Source: Adiantum capillus-veneris
Lineage: Eukaryota; Streptophyta; Polypodiopsida; Polypodiales; Pteridaceae
Assembly (NCBI GenBank): GCA_014529385.2
Contig: CM043971.1
Coordinates: 86,320,840 to 86,384,839 of the forward strand
Direction: 5' to 3'
Length of the DNA stretch: 64,000 bases
Below are positions 46,867 to 58,734 of the stretch, one piece after another. Every line of letters starts with the position of its first letter. Within the stretch, counting starts at the first letter, position 1. The notes under the pieces are model-generated. The model saw nothing but the letters and a program-made list of their open reading frames with translations. It ran no database searches and was not told the DNA's origin. Both the position numbers and the translations under genes were made by a program.

Positions 46867-49800
46867 ATGTCTGACGGTTTCAGTCAGATTGTTACTGAGA
46901 AGCTTGAGAAAAATAACTACCCTGCATGGAAGTTCAGAATAACAAATTTCCTAAAAGGAAAAGGTTATTGGGACTATGTAGAAGGAGACAATGAAAAGGA
47001 ACCAGAGATTCCCGAGGCAAATGCTACAGCAGAACAAAGGAAAGCTTTGAGGGACTGGCAACAAGGCCAGAGCACAGTGATGTATTGGCTGTCTATGAGC
47101 ATCACAGATGGCATGATGGGCTATCTACAGGATGCTGAAACCCCCGCCATTGCATGGAGAAACTTAGGCAGAGTGTTCGAGGTGAACACCAAGGCCAGGA
47201 AGCTTCAACTAAAGTTGGAGCTAAATCAGGTTAAGAGGAACAACCTCTCAATCAATGATTATGCCTTGAAGATCAAGAGTATCATTGAGGCTCTTGGATC
47301 TATTAAAGTCTCAGTGGAAGATGATGACATTGTCCGTGCATGCTTGGATGGTCTAGGAGATGAGTATGTACATTTTAGGTCTTCCATGAATACAAGAGAC
47401 GACATCCCCGTGTTCCAAGATTTGATTTCTATGCTTATTCTTGAGGAGAAGAACCTTGACACATCTTCTTCTCATGGCAGAAATAATTCTGAACAGGCCT
47501 TCTATTCTAACTCCAACAGAGGTAGAGGTAGAGGTCGTGGTTGAGGCCCAAGGGGTTGTAGGGGCCAATTTCTGGAAGGTCAATCAAATCAAAACAATAC
47601 AGGTGGCAGGGGAAACCAGTCTCAAGGCAGGGGGAGTCAAAGAGGTCGTGGTGCAGGATCAAGCAGGCAGCAACATACTCCAAATAGTAGAGAATGTTGG
47701 ACTTGTGGTGAAAGAGGTCACATGTCACGTGACTGTCCAAAGGGAAAAGCAAGTAGAAAGAGAGAACAGGGCAACTATGCATCTACTAGCAGAGATGCAG
47801 ATGACAGCAAAAACGAGCGCATGTTTGTTATGCAGCATGTAATGAATACAATGACTGCAGAGAATTCCACCCAAGATGATGTTTGGTATGTGGATTCAGG
47901 TGCCTCTAATCACATGACGTCTCATGGAGAGTGGTTTAGAGATATGCGCAAACCAGATGTGTCAGGCTATGTGCAGACAGGAGATGACACAGCTCACCCC
48001 ATTGCTCATGTAGGGGACATACCTCTAAATACGAAGAGTGGGAAATCAAAGTACTTAGCAGATGTACTTCATGTCCCAAACATTACAAAGAATTTTGTTT
48101 CTGTTGGACAAATGGTTGAGCAGGGTTTGCAGGTTCGCTTCAATCCAAATGGCTGTTATGTAGAAGATTTCCAGAATGGCTGTAAGCTGATCACAAAGGG
48201 CAAATGTGTGGGCAGAATGTTTACGCTGAATGTAGACATGCCTGAGGTAAAAGCTGCATTATTTGCAACAGGGCACAGGTGTTGTGGCTGATGTTGACAT
48301 TTGGCACAAACGCATTGGCCATGTCAATGAGCAGAGATTGCGCAGCATGCAATCAAAACAGATTGTAAAAGGTTTGCCCAAATTCAAGGTGGATGGTATG
48401 CATAAAGTGTGTGCAGCATGCCAGTTTGGAAAACAGTCAAAGGGCTCATTTCCACATGAGCGCAATGTATGTAAAAAGCCACTTGAGGTGGTGCACACAG
48501 ATGTTTGGGGTCCAACCGATACTGCAAGTATACATGGTTGCAGGTATTATGTCTCTTTCATTGATGACCATACAAGGAAAGTATGGGTCTACTTCATGCG
48601 TAACAAAAGTGAAGTGTTTGGTCACTTTCAAGACTTCAAAGTCATGATTGAGAAGGAGACAGATATGCAAATCAAGACATTGAAGTCAGATGGAGGGGGA
48701 GAGTACTTCTCCAATGATTTTTCAGATTTTCTGCGAATGCATGGTATACACAGGCAGTTTACATGCAGATATACTCCACAGTAGAATGGGGTCGCAGAAA
48801 GGAAAAACATGCACATTGCAGAGGTTGCACGTGCATTGATGAATGAGAAGAACATGCCTCATCATTTCTGGGTTGAAGCTATAAATACAGCTGTGTACAT
48901 TATGAACAGGACACCTACAGCTGCGGTGCATGATGTAACACTTGAGGAAAAGTTTACAGGTACAAAGCCTGATTTGGCACACTTGAAAGTGTTTGGCTGC
49001 ATAGCCTACGTGCTTGTACCAGATGAGTTGCGTAGGAAATTGGATCCTAAAGCAGAGAAATGTATTCTTGTGGGATATTCCCTTGAACAAACGGGGTACA
49101 GGTGCTACAATCCTACTACACGAGAATTACGAGTGAGCAGAGATGTCGTCTTTGATGAGATGAGCAGCTGGTACAGTAATGCACATGGCACTATTGGGGC
49201 TGATGTAAAAGATGATGTGGTTGTACAAAATGTGAGGCCACAGTCACAGGTTTTGAGTGGACCACAAGAGTCCTCTTCTCGTGGCTCTGTTGAGAAACCA
49301 TGGAATGGTAGACTACGTACGCAGGTTACTCCACCAACAGGTACAGGGAATGTATCACGAAAAGGAAAGGAAAAGGTTGATCTTATGGCTGATGCATCAT
49401 TAGGTTTTTCACATGTAGACATGGATTCAGATGGTTCTGAACAAAGTCTTGATGAGGAATTTGGAATTCCGGCTGTCAGGACACCTGGTGTAAGGAAAGT
49501 ACAAGAAGATGCTAGAGGGCAAAGGAGTGACCCAGGACCACGCAGATCTAATAGAGTCAGAAATCCAGTTCAGAAATTGACTTATGATGGGTATCTAGCG
49601 CATCACTAAGCCTACATGGCTAAGGTGATACAGGATGTGGAGCCCACATGTTTTGAGGATGCAGTTGGAAATGTGCATTGGGATGATGCAATGAATGAAG
49701 AGATGGCTGCATTGGAAGCAAATGACACATGGGAGTTGGTGCCATTGCCAAGTGGCAAGAAAGCTATTGGCTGTAAATGGGTGTATAAAACCAAGCATAA

Positions 49801-51208
49801 GGTTGATGGTAACATTGAGCGTCACAAGGCAAGGCTGGTCGCAAAGGGTTATGCACAGATGTATGGCATAGACTATGAGGAGACCTTTGCTCCAGTGGCA
49901 AAGATGACGATTGTGAGAGATGTCATAGCAGTGGCTGCATCTAGAGGATGGATTATGCATCAAATGGATGTAAAGAATGCCTTCTTGAATGGTGAGTTGC
50001 AAGAGGAAGTGTATATGGATCAGCCACCTGGTTATGTCAATCCAGGTTACCCAGATTATGTATGCAGACTTTTCAAAGCTTTGTATGGTTTGAAGCAGGG
50101 CTCTAGAGCATGGTATGACAGGATTGCCAAGTATCTTGTCAGTATTAGTTTTAGGAGAGCTCATGCTGATCATTCACTCTATGTACGTGAGAGTGATGTG
50201 GGGATTGTGGTCATTACCATATATGTAGATGACCTTATTATTGTTGGTGACAATGCTATGGAGATTGACCATGTGAAGGGTCTTCTCAAACAGGAGTTTG
50301 AAATGAAAGATTTGGGCGAGTTGCGCTACTTTCTTGGCATTGAGGTGATCAGGACTCCAGAGGGTGTATGGCTGTCACAGAGACAATATGCTTTGGACAT
50401 GTTGTCAAAGTATGGTATGGCTGATTGTAAGCCGATTTCCATTCCCTTGGATGTGAATGCAAAGCTGAGTGCAGAGAAGGGTGATGTTGTTGAGGATGTC
50501 AATATGTACAGGAAGATGGTGGGTAGTCTAATCTACTTGACTATCACAAGGCCAGACTTGAGCTACACAGTAGGCTTGGAGAGTCAATTCATGCAGCTTC
50601 CGAGGAAGCCACATTTGGATGGAGTACGACGCACACTTAGGTATGTGCAAGGGACTCTTGACTACGCATTGTTCTATGCAGCAGATGCACCATTAGCATT
50701 GTATGGGTATACAGATGCAGATTGGGCAGGTAGCATTGTTGATAGGAGATCTACGAGTGGCTTCATGTTCTCTTTTGGGAGTGCTGCTGTTACTTGGAGC
50801 AGCAAAAAGCAGCCTACGGTTGCTTTATCGAGCACAGAGGCCGAGTACAGAGGTGCAGCAGTTGCGGCGTGCGAGGTAGCTTGGCTACGCACATTACTTG
50901 AGGACTTGGGAGTGCAGGTGGACCAGCAGATTGTCATTCATTGAGACAACCTCAGCAGCATGCAGTTGGCTAGGAACCCAGTGTTCCATGCTAGGACCAA
51001 ACACATAGAGGTCCATTACCACTACGTTCGAGAGCGAGTGTTGGCGGGCGACATCGACTTGGTCTACGTCAGCACAGAGGAGCAGATAGTAGATATCTTT
51101 ACCAAGGCCCTCGGAGCTGAGAAGCTTCGACGTTTGCGGACTATGCTTGGACTCTGCGACATGCAGAGCTCGAGGGGGAGTGTTGAGATGTCGAGCTCTA
51201 CACCTTGA
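46867..51208 (+). pseudogene. Copia-2 gag-pol polyprotein (multiple lesions)
   Basis: Starts at ATG 46867 (MSDGFSQIVTEKLEKNNYPAW). Order: UBN2-type gag, Gly/Arg-rich stretch, CCHC knuckle (CWTCGERGHMSRDC, about 47698-47740), protease (WYVDSGASNHMTSH), pre-integrase (DVDIWHKRIGHVNEQRL), integrase (HTDVWGPT, FIDDHTRKVWVYF, SDGGGEYFSNDF), RT (HQMDVKNAFLNGEL, catalytic IYVDDLIIVGDN) and RNase H (GYTDADWAGSIVDRRSTSG, ALSSTEAEYRGA). The end runs 28 bp into the 3' LTR. Lesions: TGA 47542-47544, a frameshift between 48263 and 48291, TAG 48782-48784 inside the integrase PQ-NGVAER motif, TAA 49607-49609 and TGA 50942-50944. It cannot make a full polyprotein. Confidence 0.93.
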
Positions 51209-51502
51209 GCTGGCATCCACTACGGGTCTTGGCCGCTTACGGCATTTACTCACTGGCGCGTTAGGTGACCGACACGGAGGATCTCTGCCAGTGATTCTAC
51301 AGCTGGACTACACTTATAGTGCCAGCCTAGTACGCTTCTAGCGAGTTCACACTTAGTGACCGCATGTACATATGTGCTACTTTTCAGCTTTAGCACTTAG
51401 TCATTTTGTACTCTCTTTTCTGTGAAGAAGAAGAAGAAGCTTTCCATCTCTGTGTGCTTTGTGCTTGTCTTGTGTAGCTCTCTTGCATCCTCATTCTTTA
51501 CA
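51181..51502 (+). repeat. Copia-2 3' LTR (322 bp)
   Basis: Identical on reading to 46259-46580; preceded by the purine tract CGAGGGGGAG. Confidence 0.95.
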
Positions 51503-51724
51503 CTATGTGAGATATTGGAGGTTGTTTTACAAGAAGGAGAGGGGTCTATTTATAGGTTGGAGACCCCTCATAAAGATTATTGGAAATCCTAATTTACAAG
51601 CTAACAAATCAGGATTATGATTTTTTTGAATATCAAAACATTGCGGGCCTTCTTTGTCTGCTTGAGTGATGGGTGTGGGCTCAAAAGAGAGCATGATTGA
51701 TGGTAGATAAGGTGAAAGTAAGTA

Positions 51725-51726
<2 letters not shown>

Positions 51727-51800
<74 letters not shown>

Positions 51801-51813
51801 TAGATAGATAGAT
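51727..51813. repeat. (GA)n(GATA)n tract at the LINE-2 3' junction
   Basis: About 70 bp of GA that belongs to the G3 LTR, then about four GATA units that belong to the tail of the inserted element. Confidence 0.9.
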
Positions 51814-51956
51814 TGAATTATCGTCCTCGGAGGTCAGATATGACCCATGGGGCCAAAAACAAAACATTACAACCGCTTTTTCTAAGTGAGGGCAGTCGAT
51901 ACATATCAGTTAGGGACTGAGGGTCCATCAAAAGAAAAACAAAGCCTAAGAAGGTC

Positions 51957-52718
51957 CTATGGGGCAGGGGCCGGTTTAGGAGTTCGAAACTCCTGGATGA
52001 TGGCCTTCCCTCCACGATATACGGCCCACTTGCCGTTGGCTCGTGCTTCACGCACTTTTTTCAGCTCTTCACCTATGTGCTTGATTTGTGTCGGGGTGAG
52101 TTCTTCAGCGATCCAAAACCCGGTGTCTTTAAGGAGATGCGATTGCTGGAGTAGTCGGAGCCGTTCCTCTTTGTCTTTGAACTCAAGAATGGCATGTCCA
52201 CTAGGTGTGCGCTTGGTGTTGAACTTGTTGACGATACATTCTACCGCATCGTAGTCAACATGGACCGGTTTAAGAGTTTCGTTGAGGATGTCAATCAATT
52301 TGCAAAAGTCTTGATTGCACTTGTCCCATGCTTGGGGCAGCCCTCCAATGCGAAGCTTGAGGGCATTCTCTTCTTGAAGCTGACGTTCCCGCAATTCTGT
52401 CTTTACACAAGTTTCCACTTTGGCGAGTGCGATCGTGTGAACTTGAGTGAATTTTTCTTCGACTTCCTTCACTTTGTCTTTGGTGAGGCCGACCATGGAG
52501 TCAAATCGCGCCTCGAGCGTGCTAAGGCACGCTTTGAGGTCACAGTTTTCTTCCATGACTATATCGAGGGTGGCTTGAAGTTGTTCGATGCGATCTATTT
52601 TGCTCGGGGCTGCTAGGACAAAGGCAAAGCTGGCCCGTGCTCTCCCTGGTGCTTTTGGGGTGTTGGTCGCCATCTTTCCACTTGTTGGAGGTGGCTTTGG
52701 TGAGAACATACTCTCCAA
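51957..52718 (-). CDS. LINE-2 ORF1p-like RNA-binding protein
   Basis: 253 codons from ATG 52718 (MESMFSPKPPPTSGKMATNT), intact. Residues about 42-120 form a coiled coil (IEQLQATLDIVMEENCDL onward). About 121-205 look like the RRM of L1 ORF1 proteins (LKLRIGGLPQAWDK, then HAILEFKDKEERLRLL). About 206-245 match the C-terminal domain (VREARANGKWAVYRGGKAII). Such proteins bind and chaperone LINE RNA as trimers. No reverse transcriptase or endonuclease follows. An unrelated host coiled-coil gene is possible, but the RRM and CTD order and the LINE tail make ORF1p much more likely. Confidence 0.78.
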   Translation of the reverse strand: MESMFSPKPPPTSGKMATNTPKAPGRARASFAFVLAAPSKIDRIEQLQATLDIVMEENCDLKACLSTLEARFDSMVGLTKDKVKEVEEKFTQVHTIALAKVETCVKTELRERQLQEENALKLRIGGLPQAWDKCNQDFCKLIDILNETLKPVHVDYDAVECIVNKFNTKRTPSGHAILEFKDKEERLRLLQQSHLLKDTGFWIAEELTPTQIKHIGEELKKVREARANGKWAVYRGGKAIIQEFRTPKPAPAP

Positions 52719-52744
52719 AAGCCCCAGATCAAAATGCTCTAATG

Positions 52745-52842
52745 CTCACTGTCTCATGGCTCACTGTAGCAGGTAACCAGAGCCAAATCAAATGCAATGC
52801 TCACTGTCACATGTAACCAGAGACAAATCAAATGCAATGCCA
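52745..52842. repeat. Imperfect tandem repeat in LINE-2 5' region
   Basis: Two copies of a unit starting GCTCACTGT and ending CAAATCAAATGCAAT (about 52745-52798 and 52799-52842), a possible internal control region. Confidence 0.7.
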
Positions 52843-54609
52843 AATGCAAATGCTCATAAATGCTCTGTCGTCGCAGACTCGCAGGAACCAAAGCCAATTT
52901 GTACTTCTTAAAGTCAAACAGATCGGCAGGTCTCGGCAGTGTGAGCCAGATCCAGAACCACTACTCAAATATTCTGTTGCACTGCGAGGCAGAGAGTTAC
53001 TTTGTACATGTCTTGAGGTGAGGTGTCTTTTATGGTTAGGTCATGCTATTTTGTGTTAGTATACTAGTCGTTGGTAATCACTAGAAAGTTAATGTTACAT
53101 TTACAATGGGTAGAGTGAGTTGATTTGATGAAGGAAGAGGGGTGAATTAAAAGAGAATCATTGAGATGGTGAAGCTTTGAAGAAGCTTGAACTCACCCTT
53201 GTGTAGATTGTGGAAAAAATGACCGCTGGTCTTCTTCTTCTTCTTTGCTTCTTTACGCTACCGCCATGGTTGATCACCACGATGAAAAGAGGATTTGTTG
53301 ATGAAAAATCCTCAATTTGCAGAAGTTATCATGGTTAAGATGCTGAATTTTAGATATTTTTAGGAGAGGTAAATGAAATTGTAACATAGAAGCAATAGAG
53401 AGAGACATGGAGAGGGTGTATGTATGTAGAGGTTCATAAAAGAACTATAGGGATGAGAGAGAAGAGTAATGGTGAAGAGGGTGGGACAAGCCATGGAAAT
53501 TGCAGGTTTGAGTGAGGGAAGGAGAGGGAGGGATGTGTAAGAGTGAGTAGGTGTGTGGAAGGGTGAGAGAAGACTAAGGGCTACTTGTGAGAAAAGTGGG
53601 CAGACTTGGGTCCACTCAAAAAATCATAGCTCACCGCTGGTAGCTCCAAAAATCATGAAAAACTTTGAGGTGATTATTCAGAGTGTGGGCTACATTTTCT
53701 CTTTTGACCACCGCTCTAAATTCGGAGTGGAGATAGGTGCCAAAATTCTCACCAAAAAACCTGTTTTTTATGCCTGCAAAAGTCTTTTAGTGGCCCCCTC
53801 CTTTGTTGAATTTGTACAATGCATCCAAGAGTGAGCCCCTCCTTTGTCTTATTATAATACAAAGCATCCAAGCTGCCCTTGACCCATGCATGGAGGAGGA
53901 TTATTGGTGAAATAAGAAATATATACATGGTGGGACTAGTGTATGGACTATTCATGGACTTTAGCTCAATGAGCACATGGTGTTAGAATAATGAGTAAAA
54001 ATAATAATAAAAATATGGAGGAGTTATGGATATGGAAAGATATTGGAATCATATGATATGGTCCCTCCTTGAATTATTTTGGGTGAAAGAGGAAAAGGTA
54101 TGCAAGTAAATAATATAATAAAAGTAACCAATGAGTAGAAATCAATTTTTTGTTTTCACGAGGGTGAGGGTGAAAATGTGGGAGTGATTTGTATAAAGGA
54201 AAAATATGAGGTTAGAGTATGTACATATTGGCAAAAAATATAATTATGGTGTAAGAGGATGAAAGAAGGTGTACATAGGTTTAATAAAACACACACCTAA
54301 GTAGAAATATTTAAATAAAATACCAAAATAATTATAAAAAATCCCTATATTTAGGCCATATATACAATGAAATATTTACCCACAAAGAGGCCATAATATA
54401 CTTTTATTTTTTTATTTTTTTTATTTTTTTGGCTCACCTAGCCCAGTGACTAGCTAGCTGAGGGTTTTTAAGAAGATATGGGAAAAGCCCCCTAACTCAC
54501 ACACGCCTATGTATAGTGAAATGGTACGGATAGCCATAGCGTTTGGGTGAATTTGGTAGGGTGAAGTAACTTAGTATGGCAATTATGGAGAGCCGAAAAA
54601 CGGCTATCA

Positions 54610-56587
54610 GCAGCACATGGATGTTTCTTCTAGGATTTCCAAATGGCTCACAAGGCTACAAGAGTTTGACTACACAATGCAAGTGGAGAACTCCACAAGG
54701 GCCAGTCTAGGAGGTATTCTCACTCATCGCCACTATGAAAAGAAGCTAAAGATAAAGCCAAATGATCAAGATATTACACCTGTGCTGGAAGTCCCTAAGG
54801 TAGAGGAGGCTCACTCTCTTTTCTTTGATGGAGCCTACAAGAGGAAAGTGGACAAAGCTGCAGCAAGAATTGTCATCTTCAACGAGCAAGGGGACAAGGT
54901 TTTCTCCATTGGGAATCTCTTGGATTCTCACTCTAACAATGAGGCAGAATATGGAGCTTTAACTCTTGGGTTAGAGTGGTGTGTGACACAGGGCATTCAA
55001 CGGTTAAATGTATTTGGTGATGCCATGCTTTTAATAAAACAAATACAAGGAACTTGGGCTTGTAAAAATCATATCTTGCTAGGCCATTTGCGCAAAGTCA
55101 AGGAAATTTTAGGGAAATTTCAAGTTGTAAAATTACATCATGTCCCTCGAGCAGAAAATCAAGAAGCAGATGCTCTAGCTAGAGAGAAGTTGCAAGATGT
55201 TTCAGTGGTGGGTGCTATCAAGTTGAAGCTGCCTCTCTTCCAAGGTAGCGATGCTATGCCTGACATCATGAGTTTCTTGGACACAGGAGAGTGTCCTAAG
55301 GATCTTACTAAGGGCCAAAAGCAGTGGCTTGTGCGCAAGGCAACAAAATACCGCCTTATCAATGACGACCTCTACTGCAAGGGTAAGGATCAAATTCTTA
55401 GGCGTGTATCTCTCTCTAGAGAGATCACTGAAATCATTTCAAGTTGCCATGATGGTGTTTGCGGAGGACAATTTGCACTTGACATCACTAGTAGAAAGAT
55501 TCTACAAGCCGGGTTTGTATGGCCTAGTCTACATAGGGATGTGCATCATTGGTGTAAAACATGCAAGGAATGTCAAAAGGCAGGGGATAGGAGGCTCACA
55601 TATGAGCCACAGACTCCTATAATCTCATATGGACCATTTGAGAAATGGGGAATTGATGCTATTGGGCCTTTGCCAAGGAGCCAATCAGGTAAATTTTATA
55701 TCATCATGGGTGTGGACTACATGACCAGGTGGGATGAAGCAGTTGCCACCACCCGGATTACAGCTAAGGAAGTGGCTAAGTTCGTATTTGAAAACATTTG
55801 TTGCCGTTTTGGCACTCCTCTTGAAATAATTTCTGACAGGGGACCAGGTTTTAGAGGAGACCTTGTAGGAGAGCTAATGGAGAAGTTAGGTATCTCACGA
55901 AGACACTCAACTCCCTACTACCCACAATGCAATGGTTTGGTGGAAAAGGTAAATGGTATGATCTGCAAGATCATCACTAAGCATGTAAACAATCACAAAA
56001 GTGATTGGGACAAGCATCTTATGGCTGCACTTTGGGCTTATCGCACTTTATTTCGCACATCCCTTGGGTTCACACCATATCACTTGGTGTTTGGTAAGGA
56101 AGCCATTTTACCCATTGAAGTACAATTGACTAGTCTCAGGGTGCTAGCTGGGCAGGTGGAATGTCCTAATGCTCATCTCCACAACCACATTCTTGATCTA
56201 GAGAGGCTTCAACTAGACAGAGAAGATGCTATCAACTATTATGCAGCACAGGCAGAGCAACGTCGACTTACCTTCAACAAGGGACTTAGGGCAAAAGGTC
56301 TCAAGAAAGGTATGTTGGTCCTACAGTATGATAACAAGTTTGATACTAGGAAGGATAAAAAGTTTTCACCTAGATGGGAAGGGCCATTTGTCATTAGAAA
56401 GCGCTACGCCAATGGCAGTTACCGATTGATGGATGCAGATGGTAGGCTCCATAAAACACGTGTCAATGGATGGAGGTTGAAGCAGTACTTTTTGAGATTT
56501 GATCAAACACCTATGATGGAAATCCCCGAGGAGGGAGACTCCTCCACCTCAATTGAAGAAGAATCAGGTACTACGCTAGAGGCATGA
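54610..56587 (+). pseudogene. G2 pol part 2: archaeal-type RNase H and integrase
   Basis: Resumes G2 pol after G3. RT connection (SSRISKWLTRLQEFDYTM), archaeal-type RNase H (LFFDGAYKRKVDKAAARI, SNNEAEYGALTLGLEW, FGDAMLLIKQIQG, VPRAENQEADALA, all acidic sites kept), integrase zinc domain (HDGVCGGQFALDITSRK, then HWCKTCKECQ), DDE core (WGIDAIGPLPRSQSGK, IISDRGPGFRGDL, PQCNGLVEKVNG) and the C-terminal RWEGPFVIRKRY. It ends in an acidic tail with TGA 56585-56587, 28 bp before the 3' LTR. The open frame is complete here; it is inactive only because G3 separates it from the RT. Confidence 0.92.
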
Positions 56588-56600
56588 ATACCTCTAGCCT

Positions 56601-56611
56601 TAGGGGGATGG
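56601..56611 (+). other. G2 polypurine tract
   Basis: Purine-rich TAGGGGGATGG a few bases before the G2 3' LTR (56616). It primes plus-strand synthesis in this element class. Confidence 0.7.
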
Positions 56612-56615
56612 CTAA

Positions 56616-58734
56616 TGAGGAAAGCTTTTCCATGCATGGGAACCCCCCCATATATTTTTGCCCTTTTATCAAAATATTTCCCATTATATAAGTTACTTTT
56701 GATTTTTTCTTCCTTTTTCACAAACGTTTTAGCCTTTATTAAATAAATAATACTAATGCTAATCAATCACGATGTAGCATAATAAGTAAGCTTTCTTTGT
56801 TGATCTCTCTTTTGACCTTAAAAATATTAAATATATATATTCTAGTATTTTCTAATATATTTTTTTTCATGTATGTATATTATTCCACTCTACCAAATAT
56901 TTTATTCACTAGTTTTCATTTTCAAACCTCAACCCCACTTTCAAATTTCAATAATACCTCCATCTAGATGATTGCCAATCTTTTCAACACTCTAGGTCAT
57001 GTTTTCATACACATGAAGGAGCTTACACTTGAAGGCAAGAGAGAAGTCCACTCAAAGGGGACCACCAAAAGACTTTTGCAGCCACAAATAATACATTATT
57101 TGGCTGAATTTTTTAAGTAAAGAAGAACCCCGAATCTGAAGGAGCGTTCAACATGAAAGATGTAGCTCGTGATCTCAACTTTTAGCTCAATTTTTTTCAG
57201 AATTTTTGGAGTTATGAACACGGAGATATGATTTTTGTAGTGGACCCCAGTTTTCTCGTGTAATGGTGACACAAGCCATCCCCACTTTTCTTCCTTCTAG
57301 AATGGCTATGGTTCTACAAGTCTTCAAGCATGATTACAAGAGACAAGGCTCTTTTAATGAGGTCTTGGCTAGTCTAGAGTAATTCTATCACCATTTTTGG
57401 AGGATCCATCCTCATCAACAAATATCCACCTTCGACAACCTCTCTTATAATTTTCTTACCTCTCTCTTCTCTCCCTAATAAGCTTATGTCTATCCAAAGC
57501 TAGACTATTGTAAATATTTCCTATCCTCTACATTCTACCCACATTCTCTCTTTTTCTCTCTCTATTGACTCTGATATTTTAAATAATGAGGAGACAAGAT
57601 GGGAGCCACAATCACATGCACCCCATTTTCCTAGTCACCAAAGTGGAACACTCACCTCAAATAGAAATATTGCTAAATCCTCCCCTCCTTCCCTATATAA
57701 GGAGGCAATGAGAGCTCACTTGGGGGAGAGAACACACACACACACACCTATCCATACACACTCTTGTGCTACATGCTTGTAGCATGAACCCTAATCACAT
57801 AATCACAACACCATCATCATCACCATCACCATGCACAAAAGATGAGCACCACACCTCCGCACCACTTGTAATTAAGGGTTGAAGGCACAATTTCAAGAAG
57901 AAGAAGGGTGGACACACTCATGATATTCCTCACCATCAATTCCCATCTCTCCATTATGCCTTACATGCTTGTAGCATGAACCCTAATCACAACACCATCA
58001 TCATCACCATCACCATGCACAAAAGATGAGCACCACACCTCCGTACCACTTGTAATTAAGGGTTGAAAGCACAATTTCAAGAAGAAGAAGGGTGGACACA
58101 CTGATGATATTCCTTGCCATCAACTCCCATCTCTCCATTATGCCTCCTACGATCTTGTTCCCTTCTCATTTTCCTGCCATACGCTACCTATTGTATTCAT
58201 CTTTTGCAAGAAATCAACACACTCCATCTTGGTGCCATACTTTGTGTTGCTTTGGATACATCTCATTGTGAGTATGGTATATGCTTGTTCCTTGCCATTT
58301 TTTTTTTCTACTTATGTTAAGGTGTGCGGATTCGTCACCACACACACACACTCTCTCTCCCTCTCATATTCCTATCATCTTGCTACTTCCATCTTAAGGT
58401 GTGCGGATTCGCCACCTTTTGTATGAGAACTGAGCATACTTGCATGTATCCCTGACCTCGTTATCTTCCTTACTACATGCACGCGTAGCGAGTCCATTCT
58501 CACTCACTCACCACTCCTCTCACCTTATTTTCCAACCACCCCATTCCACATTTGGGCGTGAATCTTGAAATTGTTTTCCATGCATGCTTCATTGTGTATA
58601 TGTATGCGTCCTAGCCGCATATCTTGCTAGGTGGTGCCCCTATTGTGTATTCCCCATGATGAGGCCATTGTGCATAGTCTTGGTGTAGAGGCCACCGGGT
58701 CTATTTTTTCACTTCTGCCTCTCAATACGACGTG
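56616..58734 (+). repeat. G2 3' LTR (2,119 bp)
   Basis: Partner of 22000-24110 with a TATA box at 57694-57700 and the same 192-bp internal duplication (57771-58147). It ends CTCTCA and is followed by ATAC. Confidence 0.95.

Larger units (their letters stand above)
46259..51502 (+). mobile_element. Copia-2: recent Ty1/Copia insertion with broken coding region
   Basis: 5,244-bp plus-strand element. LTRs are 322 bp (46259-46580 and 51181-51502) and read as identical. Perfect 5-bp target duplication CTATG (46254-46258 and 51503-51507). PBS at 46581-46592, polypurine tract about 51165-51180. It sits in the 5' LTR of G3; the empty site is visible in the 3' LTR near 28915. The coding region has at least four stops and a frameshift. 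Confidence 0.96.
51797..52990 (-). mobile_element. LINE-2: ORF1-only LINE-like element in a GA tract
   Basis: Absent from the 3' LTR of G3 at the equivalent place (29216), so it is a true insertion of about 1.2 kb. The 3' tail on minus shares about 45 bp with LINE-1 (17601-17655), including the hairpin GGTCA-TATC-TGACC, the block around CCTCCGAGGAC, and terminal ATCT repeats. It codes only for an ORF1-type protein. The 5' part (52719-52990) has a tandem repeat of about 50 bp around GCTCACTGT...CCAGAG. The layout resembles mammalian HAL1 half-LINEs by analogy. Confidence 0.8.
28127..54609 (-). mobile_element. G3: Tat-lineage Ty3/Gypsy element inserted in G2 pol
   Basis: Minus-strand element with LTRs 28127-30833 (3') and 45461-54609 (5', itself interrupted). 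The PBS is at 45441-45459 and a polypurine tract (GGGGGGAGGA on minus) lies next to 30834. The junction restores the G2 frame (FPYVM-E-HMDVS, the same spacing as FPWVSSQMNLS in G3) only if the target duplication is 4 bp, GGAG/GCAG with one mismatch. It carries G4, Copia-2 and a LINE-like insert. Without these it is about 11.3 kb. Confidence 0.93.
45461..54609 (-). repeat. G3 5' LTR, interrupted twice
   Basis: Segments 45461-46258, 51508 to about 51796, and 52991-54609 together give 2,706 bp, matching 28127-30833. Copia-2 splits it at 'ctatg', and an ORF1-only LINE-like element splits the GA tract. A TATA box lies on minus at 51547-51554. Confidence 0.95.
22000..58734 (+). mobile_element. G2: Tat-lineage Ty3/Gypsy element, outer shell of a nested cluster
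   Basis: Plus-strand element with LTRs at 22000-24110 and 56616-58734 (TGAGGAAAGC...CTCTCA). The PBS is at 24111, the polypurine tract at 56601-56611, and a 4-bp flank ATAC occurs on both sides (21996-21999 and 58735-58738). The body is leader ORF, small ORF, gag, then pol split at 28126 by G3 and resuming at 54610. Removing the 26.5-kb G3 block leaves about 10.2 kb. Pol has the dual RNase H of the Tat lineage and no chromodomain. Confidence 0.92.

Noticed and set aside
49595-50173. 192-codon minus ORF within Copia-2
   Set aside because: Antisense shadow of the RT coding region.
51957-52718. Host coiled-coil gene
   Set aside because: RRM and C-terminal domain order match LINE ORF1p, the tail matches LINE-1, and the insert is absent from the partner LTR.
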